Part shown: piece after piece, positions 55,401 to 64,000 of the stretch
Numbering within the stretch: position 1 is the stretch's first letter
How the letters are laid out: each line of letters starts with the position of its first letter
NCBI RefSeq assembly: GCF_002127325.2
Contig: NC_035448.2
Location: forward strand, 6,596,915-6,660,914
Origin: Helianthus annuus
Taxonomy: Eukaryota; Streptophyta; Magnoliopsida; Asterales; Asteraceae
DNA length: 64,000 nt
Reading direction: 5' to 3'
Notes under the pieces: generated by a model
Seen by the model: the letters and a program-made list of their open reading frames with translations, nothing else
Databases searched by the model: none
Told to the model about the DNA's origin: nothing
Position numbers and translations under genes: made by a program

Positions 55401-57064
55401 GTGAGCGAGAATCGAATCATCTTGTCGAAGCACACAACTTCAGCATGGTTTTCGCGTAGAAAGTCCATGCCTACTACGATGTCAAAACTTCCGAGCTGCA
55501 TCGGAATAAAGTCGATTGGAAAGATGTAATTGTTGAGCTCGAGAGTACAATCACGAAGAACAGAATTAACGACGACAGTTCTTCCAGTAGCGACTTCAAC
55601 TTCGAATGACGGGGGAAGATAAGAACGCTTACGACTAAGGAGCTTCTCAAATTCAAACGACACAAAGCAGTTATCGGCTCCAATATTAAACAAACACGAT
55701 GCATAAATACCATTCACAAGGAACGTACCATTAACCACGTTGTTGTCAGCCTGGGCTTAGCGAGCATTGATGTTGAAGGTTCTGGCGCGTGCTGCTTGTT
55801 GCTGTTGCTGGGGCTGCTGCTGCTGCTGCTGTTGGGGCTCTTGCTTCACAACCCTGTTCGGGAACATGTTTGCAAAGTGGTTAGGGTCACCACATGCAAA
55901 ACAGACTCGAGCATTGATCGTGGGTGCCTGAGCTGCGTGTTGGCCTTGCGGGGCTGGGAGTAGAGCTTGATGAGCAGTGGCCTGAACTGGGGCTTGACGA
56001 GGACCATAGCGACAATTGGCAGTAAAATGGCCGTACAAATTGCAATGAGCGCAGAAGCGACAGGCAAGACCCACCAGGTGATGATATGAGCATGTCGGGC
56101 AGAGCGGGTGGGGACCTGTGTAAGCACGCTTTGCTGGCGGCGCTTGAGTAACTGGTGCTGGTCGATGATGAGACTGCTGCTAAGCCGGTACGGCTTGCAG
56201 AGGAGCAGCAGTGGTAGTGACAGCACAGTTCTTGTTGCTGGAGCTGTTGTTGTTGTGCTTCTTCTTGCGGCGTGATGACTTGGATGGTTGAGCAGTGGCG
56301 GTTTCGGCGGTTGGTGCAGTGGTAGCTTGATGCAGAGACTTGGAGGGCTTATCCCAGAAACCAGCTTCTACTCGCTTGTCGTTGATCTCGGCGGCAAGCA
56401 AGTAAGTCTCTTCAATTGTTGACGTCTTCGCGGCGTGAACAAAGTCGGCAACACAATCGGGCAGAGATCGAATGTACTTCTTGATGGCCATGTCTGACGT
56501 CTTGACTTGATCGGGACAGATGATGCTAAGCTGTTTAAGGCGAGCAGTCAAGGCAGCGTTATCTCCATCCTTCTGCTTAATGTTCCAAAACCCGTCCTCC
56601 AGCTTTTGGCGTTCATGGGGAGGGCAGAATTCGTCCATCATGATGGCTTTCAGCTCTTTCCATGTCAGCTCATAAGCTGCTTCATTCCCGCGTTTGTTTC
56701 GTTCGGCCGTCCACCAGTCTAGAGCTCGGGACTGGAAGACGCCGGTTGCGTTTAGGGTACGAAGATTTTCTAGACAGCCGCTTTGGCGCAGAGTGACTTC
56801 GATGGAATCTAACCATTGAAACATAGCTGTTGGGCCATCTTCTCCGGTGAATTCCTTTGGTCCGCATGCCTTGAACTGTTTAAAGCTGAAAACAGTCTTG
56901 GTAGCGTCTTTGGGAGCTTCAGTTCTCGACTCCTTGGAAGATTTGCTGACGTTTTCATAGACATCGCTCACAGCTTTTGCTACTTACTTGGCGATGATAG
57001 CAGCAAGACGTCTGTCTCTCTTTTCTTGGCGGTTAAGTGGGGTTCGGTGTCCGGATGACGACAT
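52427..57064 (-). pseudogene. Chromovirus B gag-pol, single frame with five nonsense codons
   Basis: The frame begins MSSSGHRTPLNRQEKRD at 57064 and ends KYPQLFK at the stop 52427-52429. Gag has FSFKQFKACGPKEFTGEDG and a knuckle CAHCNLYGHFTANC. A second knuckle, CFACGDPNHFANMF, has lost its last Cys. A Gln/Pro-rich run follows near 55800-55850. Protease reads FNIGADN where FDTGAD is expected, so the catalytic Asp is gone. RT ([18 protein letters not shown]), RNase H ([12 protein letters not shown]), integrase ([11 protein letters not shown]) and a chromodomain-like tail remain in an open stretch of 830 codons (54976-52484). The integrase block reads [11 protein letters not shown] instead of [10 protein letters not shown]. 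Premature stops are at 56984, 56180, 55757, 55073 and 52484. It is inactive. Confidence 0.95.
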
Positions 57065-58243
57065 GGTCTGCAACAGACATCGTCGTAGGTCTCAGACACA
57101 TCAAAATCGAATCTCACCTCACACGTCTACTACTTACTAAAGCTCAGGAACACGTCGAAACACGTATCGCATAAACACATAAGCACATAATCACAGATTC
57201 ACGTAGTCACAGAAGCACATAAGCACGTAGGGCACAGAAGCACAAAACACAGAAAACACATACGTATTTAATCATAGAGGCAGATAATATCACGTAATCC
57301 TCCTACCAACACACAGTAGCACTTACAGTATCCTGACTGCCTTTAAGTTTTGCGAGTATTTGAATATAGCGATCGCGTATAGCATATTGAATAGCATAGT
57401 ATATTTGTATAGCATGTCGAGTATAGTATAAGCGTATATCGTAGCATAATTTCATCTAGATTTGCAGCTACTTATTACCGTTTTGAGATAGAAGAGCAAT
57501 GCGAGTCGTGTGTGTCGATCGAAGTGAAAGCAATAATCGAATAAATCTAAAAAATTTAAACACATAAACAGATAAATTCACATAAAACATAGAAAATCGA
57601 CGAATTATCAGAGTTAGCAGTTGCGGGCTCAGAATCGAAACACATAAAATCGAGAAATAGATTGTCTGCGGCTATTAGACATTGACTACCCAAAGCGATT
57701 CGACTATTCTCAATAGACTTGTCGTCACATTTCGACTCTCGGGATCGTGTTTCCGCCTCGATTCTTGGGCATTCAGCACGTATTCCCTAGGTCATACTCG
57801 TGAGTTCAGGTCGTTGGAGTCCGTCGAGGCCTTGGTGAGATAAATAAAAGTCGGAACAAGTTGTCAAGGTTAGGGTTTCACCCCTGGCTTAGCAACTTCT
57901 TCCTTGTTTTTAGTAAAATAGAGGAGATTATTCATCAAAATATGGATTTCACTCCTGATTTGGTATAATTCTCCTCGTTAAAACAAGCGTCCGTTATTGA
58001 AAAATAGTGAAGAAATCATTGATAAAGCAATATTGACCTGGCAACTTAGTCGAGAGTTTGCGGTTTTCACACCTAATCCCGACTTAGTCACTCGTCGTTG
58101 TCTGAAAATTCGAGTGCGGTGATGATGAGAATTAGCAGGATATATAGCACATAAGCTTGGTCTGTTGGTTCCTAACTATTGTCTAGGTCTCTAAGACTTC
58201 GACCCGGACTAGGTCGAGTCTAGCCTAATTCCCTATAGTTATG
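57065..58243 (-). other. Untranslated leader of chromovirus B
   Basis: About 1.2 kb between primer site and gag start with no coding signal. It contains a run of CACATAAGCACATAA-like repeats near 57170-57240. Confidence 0.65.
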
Positions 58244-58255
58244 GCTCCGATACCA
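58244..58255 (-). other. Primer binding site of chromovirus B
   Basis: Minus-strand TGGTATCGGAGC, three bases from the 5' LTR. It differs by one base from the site in chromovirus A. Confidence 0.85.
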
Positions 58256-58258
58256 ATC

Positions 58259-61018
58259 TGTCACACCCCAACCGATGGCGGAATCATCGGGGCATAGCAC
58301 TGAGCGAAATAGATTGTCCAGAAGTTTCCATAACAACTATCATTACCATTCAATTTATATAATACGTTCCATACCGTACCTCAAATTGCAAACAAATTAT
58401 TACAGATAACATCTAGTCAAATATTCTGTTCCGACAACTCAGATTTAAATATAAAAATTTGTTTATCTATGTCTAGAGACTTAAGCTGCAAGATATACAG
58501 ACAACTATACTCTAGACTTTTATTCTAGCTTCGCCTTCCTAGCAGATAAGCATTTTAAGTACCTGTCACATACGTTAAAATAAAGTCAATACATAAAATG
58601 TGAAGGTGAGCATACAAGTTTGATAATAGCATAATAGAGTTCAAAATAGTTTACGCATAACCAGCACGTACACAGAGGAAAACGAAGCATGTTAATTATC
58701 GACATGGATCTATCGATACCAATGACTGCGAGTTGACTGCCCGAGGCAGTTCGCAATACATGATTACCACCGTAATCCATGCAAGTAATTGTCCTTAACA
58801 ACCCCCGTGTGAACGGGTGCTGAGTCCAAACTATAGTACTATCGTCGTTAAGGCAGGTAGACAGCATTCCACGTGTAAACATAACAACAAGCATTCATTT
58901 AGTCACGTAATACATGCGGTAACGGTTAGCGTTTAAAGTAATTGAGTAGTGTGTTCGATTGTGATTTAGAATAAGTAACGTATGTAACATCCAAAAGTGC
59001 CAAAAGCAAAAAGGGATCGAGTATACTCACAGTAATTGATGGATTGAAGGGAGCACTTGAGAGTAGTGTTAGCCTGAATAGTTCGATGGCATAACGATAA
59101 GCAACGCGTAAAACGGAAAAACAAGTGTTGGAGGGTCGGACAGCTGGTCGATCGGACGGTTTTCCGATCGAACGGCTTGACCGTTCGGATTGGCATTCCG
59201 TTCGGACAGCCTGTCCGGTCGGATGGCTGTTCGAGTGGATTGTTTCTTCCTTTGAGAAGGAGGTGTTTGTGTATGATGGTTTGACTTTTGAAGTTTTCGT
59301 TGTAGCATTTTGAAAACATTGAAGTATCTTTACCTTTCAGGTCGATCGATCGAACGGTGCGTTCGATCGGCCGGCTAACCGGTCGGTTAGGTACTTCAGC
59401 AAACAAGTTCTTATCAGGATATCACCTGATCAGACGGCTGTTCGATCGGGTGGCACTCCAACGCGTTGAACATGTTGAAAATCGATTAAATGTTGAAGCA
59501 TAGTATCTCATGATCCGAAGAGTACTTCAGATCAGACGATAGTCCAATCGAACAGTAGTTCGTTCAATACTAGACTTCATGGAATTGTTCAAGTGTGGGG
59601 CCAGGTGCTAGCCGTTCGGCTGGCCTGGTCGATCGGCTGGGCTGTCTGTTCGGACAGTCAGTCCGATCGTCAGCATCCTGACCTGATCAGCCTGTTCGTC
59701 TAACCCTTGGCTGTTCTGATTGTTTGACATTATATCGAGGTGTTTTGACAACAAGTTGAACCATAGAACCCCCGTTCTTACTTGTTCCTCCTGATCGAAC
59801 AGGAATCACCCAAATCTGGCCGGTGAACTGTTCGGAATGGAGTTTAACGTTTAACCCGAAGTTGGTGAACCTCGTGGATAGAATCCGGATCTTGAGTCGT
59901 GTAACCACCGAAATGATTAGCAAGTCGGCACAAGCTCCATTCCTATCGGTTTGAAGGCATTGAGTGTAAAAGAGTTGAAAGAAAGTTGAAAAACCATCTT
60001 TCAATCCTTTTCACCGAGAAATGTTCAGATCTATGAAAGATCTTTGCTTGTTTATGTGGAAATGGGCTAGATCCAAGTGATTTTTAGTGGATTGAAGCCA
60101 AAACATGAAGTTCTTCAAGAACACCATGATGACATCATCCTATAACACTTGAATCTTGATGATTTCACGGTTAGAAATCAAGATTTAAAAGATAGAAAGG
60201 TGTAGGAGTGTGTATAGATCAAGAAAGTACAAGATTTAGGATGAAATCTTACCGGAATTGGAAGGAATCTGAGAAAAGAAGGGGAGCACGAGCTGGTCGG
60301 TCAGAGCTTTCCAAAAGTGGTAAAGATGACAATGACAGGGGTATTTATAAGATGCCAAAAGTGGAAAGGGCTGGCTGATCGGCCAGGCATCCCGATCGGA
60401 CAGCTTGTCCGATCGGACAGTAGTCCGATCAGCTGTCCGATCAGCTGGGCCGTTCGATCGGCTGAGAGCCTGATCGTTCAGCTGCCTGATTCGAGCGTTC
60501 GGTGCGACGATTTTTTGATATTTCGATTGCGATTGATGAGAATACGATAGAGTTTCCTATTCAAATTAATTTTAACCCCAACCACTATATCTAACATACA
60601 ATCGTCTATGTCTCGCGCTGTCTTTTCGTCACCAATTATCATAATTCGATTTTGATTGAGTTCGATTGAGTTTCGAGTTTCGATTGATTATCACACATAA
60701 CATAAAGTAAACATGCACAGGTAACACACAAGGCACACACACATATATTAACCCCAAAATTCGCGTAATTCGAGTCTCGAGTTCGATGATGATTGGATTA
60801 GCTCGACTATTGATTAATTGACTTTATCGCATTGTTACTTCCTATTATTCACAGTCGTAAAGTGGTTCGCGTCGATAAATGAACTTCGATTAATTCGATT
60901 GTAATTAATTACTCCACATAATACAACTAACGTAAGCATGAACACAAAATAGACTAACTAAGGTCAACGGAGTCAATCTTGACTTTGACTTTGACTTTCG
61001 GTAACACGGGGTGGTACA
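58259..61018 (-). repeat. 5' LTR of chromovirus B (2760 bp)
   Basis: Aligns throughout with 49563-52333. The first 250 bp show about eight substitutions. TATA box at 60342-60349 (minus). The GATCGG arrays differ in unit number from the other LTR (compare 50510-50550 with 59210-59230, and 51710-51760 with 60370-60450). Confidence 0.94.
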
Positions 61019-61023
61019 CCTCT

Positions 61024-62791
61024 GATCTCACTAGGCAATCTCTGGCAATATGTCCTTTGATTTGACATTCAAAGCATCTTCTCGTCCCAAAATTCTGACT
61101 TTGGCAGTTAACAGCAATGTGTCCTTGATAACCACACTTGTAACACACTCTGTTATCGTACCATTCACCACTTCCAAACCACACACTTAAATCATAACAT
61201 TGTTTGGCTTTGTGGTAGTCATCACTCCTCTTGTAAGCTGGATTTGACTTTTGAGCATTGTGGTCAAACCTGCACCACTTATTACCAACTTTTTGTGAGT
61301 TTTGATTTTCCAATTTTTGTGGTTTTTTATCACGATTGGATGATCGAACTGATGAGCTTTTATTCTTGTTTTGAACTTTTTCTGAATTTTTAACACTTTG
61401 TTTTTGTTCTGCATTCTTCTTCAAAGGTTTCTGTGATGAACATTCACCTTTTTCTGTAGATTGCAAAACAGTTTCTTGAAATTTTTCTTTTAACTTAAAA
61501 AATATTTTTCTTTTCTCATCTTCATCATCAGTTTTCTCATCACAATCTTCAATTTTGACTTTGTCAAAATTTGTGACATTGTCACTTGTTGGAACTGAAT
61601 TGATCGGTTTTGGACAAAGATGATTCAGAAATTCTGACGATGTCACAAAACTTTTTTCTTTTCAAGCTCATCAATTTTATTTCTTGCACTCTCAGCTTCA
61701 TTTTCAAGCTGAGAGATTTTCTCAAGATAAGAATTTATACTTTTTCATTTTCAACTTTATTCTTTTCAAGAACAAATTTTTCATTTTCTAAAACTTTTAT
61801 TTGATCTTGAAATTTTATTTCATTTTCTTTCAAATTTTTATTTTCAAGTTTTATCCAAAAATCTTCATTTTCTGAAGCTTTTATTTTGCTTTCAAACTCT
61901 TTTTTTTTCTTTTAAATTTTTGATTTCCGATGTCAAACTGTCAACATCTCTCAACAGTTTGACATTTTCAGATTTTGATTTTTCACAGTTTGAGCACATC
62001 CCAAGAATCTGTTTATCATCAGCTTTCTTTTCAACCATCAAAGCTGGAATTTTTTCAACTTGTTTCTTCTCCACTTGAACACTTTCATCATTACTTTCAT
62101 CATTTGATGAATGATCGAAGATAGGAGCTTTTTCTTCAATCTCTTTCTTTAACACTGGTTCAGGATTTGAAGATCCAAGTTTCTCAGATTCTTCATTCTT
62201 TGGAATTTGCTTTGTCTCTGTCTTGTATGTACCTGCACAAAAAATTTTAACAAAATCAAGAGAATTCATATTTTCATCAATATAACATCCCTTTTTAATG
62301 TCATATTTCATGATATTTTTTGCTGCAAGACATACACAGACTCTTCTTCTTATTTCAACCAACACATCCAAATTTATGTCTTTTAAATCCTTTTCTATAT
62401 CTTTTAGCAAAACCTTCTTTTTCTTATTGTTTTCATATTCATGAGTTTCAAGTTTACTGATGAACCCATTTAGAGATAACTTTGAAAAACTAGAATCCTC
62501 TTTTAGAGTTTTCAAAAATTCATCCCATTCTGCAGGTAATGCATCTGCAAACTTTGATATCTTTTCAGCATCTGACATTCTTATCTCGTAATTCTTTAGA
62601 TAGTCAATTAAGGTTCCATATCGTTGTGCTAACTCATCCAACTTTTCATTTTTCTTACATAAAAAGTCTTCAAAACTTTTAACCCAACCAGTCTTTTTCA
62701 CATCTCTATAACTACTATCCAAATACTCTCGATACCAATTATTAAATCTTTCAAGATCATGGTTTTCCATGTCATCAAACATTTTCATCAT
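61024..62791 (-). pseudogene. Host SIRE-type gag, N-terminal piece (segment 1)
   Basis: On the minus strand 62791-61892 reads a copia Gag-like protein (KFADALPAEWDEFLKTLKED, then FISKLETHEYENNKKKK) with CSNCEK near 61990. Indels in A-runs then shift the frame between 61910 and 61650, through a Lys/Glu-rich coiled-coil-like stretch. From 61646 the frame is open again and carries two adjacent knuckles, CYKCGYQGHIAVNC and CFECQIKGHIARDC. It is cut at 61024 by chromovirus B. It is related to the plus-strand gag at 42777 in layout, but sequence and knuckle spacing differ, so it is another family. It no longer encodes a full protein. Confidence 0.87.
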
Positions 62792-62854
62792 ACTTCAAAC
62801 AATCTGACAAATTTCACACAAAATAAACTTTTCAAACGAAATCACTTCAAGTGA

Positions 62855-63180
62855 AATAACCTGCACAACAATTTCACACGAAATCAACTGTTTCAAACGA
62901 AATAGTAATATGAACTGATCAAACGAAATATGATTTCGTACGAAATTACTTTATTTCAAACGAAATTAACCTCTTTGGAACGAAATAGCTAATTTCGTGT
63001 GAAATAGTACACTTTCAAACGAAATATGTGATTTTGTGTGAAATTATCAAACGAAATTACAACTTGATGCGAAATTACTAATTTCGTGTGAAACTCTTCA
63101 AACGAAATTACGCTTTGATGTGAAATTAGGCTATTTCATGCGAAATAAGAACCTAATTTCATGCGAAATACTTCTGATGT
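62855..63180 (-). repeat. Leader array of TTTCGNNCGAAAT palindromes and half-sites
   Basis: About twenty copies of a CGAAAT half-site, several of them full ATTTCG..CGAAAT palindromes (for example 62933-62946), lie between gag and primer site. The same palindrome is in the LTRs. Confidence 0.88.
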
Positions 63181-63335
63181 CATCATCTCGAGCTGTTTTT
63201 GTCAAAATTGATCAAGTTCTAGGCCGAAAATCAGTCCATTTTAACCGTTAAAACTTGATTAATTTTGAATAGAAGGTGTAGAAAACAGAATTTTCCAGCG
63301 AAAATGAGCTAAACGGTAAGAACTCTTCCTCCTGA

Positions 63336-63347
63336 GCTCTGATACCA
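63336..63347 (-). other. Primer binding site of the host SIRE-type element
   Basis: Minus-strand TGGTATCAGAGC, two bases inside the 5' LTR at 63350. Confidence 0.92.
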
Positions 63348-63349
63348 CA

Positions 63350-63810
63350 TGTAGGATCGTTTTACCGACCAAACGAGTCGTTCAGAAGTGTTCTTAGACA
63401 GAATCAGAGGCGGAATTCATTGACTCAGTCTTCGTTTAGCTTGTATTCACTTTTAATTGTCTTGTTTATTGATCTGACAAAGATTTACAGCACAGAGACA
63501 CTTCGGCTCCGGAATACACCTTCGTAATTTCGTACGAAATGAAACATCAAGACACCTATTTATAGACTTCTAATTTCGCAAGAAATAGCCATGCTATTTC
63601 GTACGAAATAACAACTGCTAATTTCGTATGAAATAGCCAAGTGCTATTTCGTGCGAAATACCTTGAACACATAATTTCGTGCGAAATTACACTATGTAAT
63701 TTCGTGCGAAATTACATTACAACATACATTTCTCGTTTTTCATGCCTTGATCTTTCAATACTAATCTAAGACTCGAACGAAGACAAAGTCGATAGACGTA
63801 TGCACTAACA
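63350..63810 (-). repeat. 5' LTR of the host SIRE-type element (461 bp)
   Basis: Starts TGTAGGATCG and ends TATGCACTAACA on the plus strand, followed by GACAT. It holds about seven palindromic ATTTCG..CGAAAT sites, two of them degenerate, against four in the 3' LTR. Confidence 0.93.
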
Positions 63811-64000
63811 GACATGAAGTGTATAACTAGGGATATTAACCTAGTTAATATAGTTTTTTATCAGTGAAGAATAAGTGAGTTATGAACAAACCAAAATACT
63901 AACCTAAACCTAAGGGGCTAAAGTTGGACAAATGAGAAGTTAAAAGATTAAAAGCTTAAATAAAACTAAAACACACACATAGGGTGTGTGTGTGTGTGGT
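63811..64000 (+). repeat. Continuation of the host chromovirus LTR
   Basis: After the GACAT duplication the sequence interrupted at 27203 should resume. It contains GGGGCTAAAGTTGGAC and ends in a GT/CA-rich stretch (CACACACATAGGGTGTGTGTG), like the CCACACACAGAGTGTGTG region of the LTR at 4421. It runs off the window. Confidence 0.5.

Larger units (their letters stand above)
49563..61018 (-). mobile_element. Chromovirus B (Ty3/gypsy), complete structure, 11.5 kb
   Basis: LTRs of 2771 and 2760 bp flank a minus-strand gag-pol. The 5-bp duplication CCTCT is at 49558-49562 and 61019-61023. The primer site is TGGTATCGGAGC, a one-base variant of the initiator-Met site. Domain order and long LTRs match chromovirus A, but Gag and LTR sequences are distinct, so it is another family. 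It inserted in the gag of the host SIRE-type element. Confidence 0.95.
27204..63810 (-). mobile_element. SIRE/Maximus-type copia element, gag-only, carrying three nested insertions
   Basis: Both LTRs are present (27204-27602 and 63350-63810), flanked by the identical 5-bp duplication GACAT (27199-27203 and 63811-63815). On the minus strand the order is 5' LTR, initiator-Met primer site, leader with palindrome array, gag, 3' noncoding region, polypurine tract and 3' LTR. After subtracting the three insertions and their duplications about 5.7 kb remains. No protease, integrase, RT or RNase H is encoded in that remainder. By eye the LTRs differ by about eight or nine substitutions over about 385 aligned bases plus two indels. 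Confidence 0.9.

Noticed and set aside
42777..62791. Repeated TTTCG units considered as a CRISPR array
   Set aside because: Plant sequence, degenerate motifs, irregular spacing and no cas genes; they are retroelement leader motifs.

Overview
This window reads as intergenic heterochromatin or repeat-rich euchromatin of a flowering plant. Evidence is Ty3/gypsy chromoviruses with 2.7-3.3 kb LTRs, SIRE/Maximus-type Ty1/copia elements primed by initiator Met tRNA, a tRNA-derived SINE, Helitrons ending in CTAG, MITEs, and one Aux/IAA gene. Several LTR and minisatellite motifs look like ones I associate with Asteraceae, but that placement is inference. The only non-transposon gene I can support is a two-exon piece of an Aux/IAA gene on the minus strand (24617-25189). 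Its last exon was not found.

Region by region. 1-1824: an LTR-like insertion with two 330-bp direct repeats, cutting into pol. 1825-9038: two decayed plus-strand chromovirus 3' halves (pol 1825-4358 and 6118-7665), each followed by a polypurine tract and a 3' LTR. 9039-17542: AT-rich spacer carrying a retroelement-like ORF relic, a SINE with a perfect 17-bp target duplication, a long foldback, an LTR relic and a palindromic MITE. 17543-22730: Helitron 3' ends, two of them heading about 1.15-kb elements filled with a degenerate minisatellite of about 25 bp. 22848-23703: a foldback element with a non-repetitive core. 24617-25260: the Aux/IAA fragment and its TATA box. 25404-27203: copia and chromovirus relics.

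27204-63810 is a single nested retroelement of 36.6 kb. A minus-strand SIRE/Maximus-type element (own sequence about 5.7 kb, 5-bp duplication GACAT) has taken three insertions: a minus-strand chromovirus A (28465-40336, ATCTC), a plus-strand SIRE/Maximus-type element (41775-49320, ACTGA) and a minus-strand chromovirus B (49563-61018, CCTCT). All four target duplications are exact. The host SIRE itself sits in what looks like a plus-strand chromovirus LTR (26973-27203 and 63811-64000).

Both SIRE-type elements have LTRs, primer site, polypurine tract and a long gag with two CCHC knuckles, but no protease, integrase, RT or RNase H. They look like two gag-only, non-autonomous families that would need pol from elsewhere. 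The plus-strand one keeps an intact 1275-codon gag that ends just after a canonical -1 slippery heptamer. Each family carries its own short-motif array, placed both upstream of the LTR TATA box and through the 5' leader: GTTTCGCTT-like direct repeats in one, ATTTCGTACGAAAT-like palindromes in the other. I consider this architecture the most unusual thing in the window. The two chromoviruses in the nest have a single-frame gag-pol broken only by nonsense codons.
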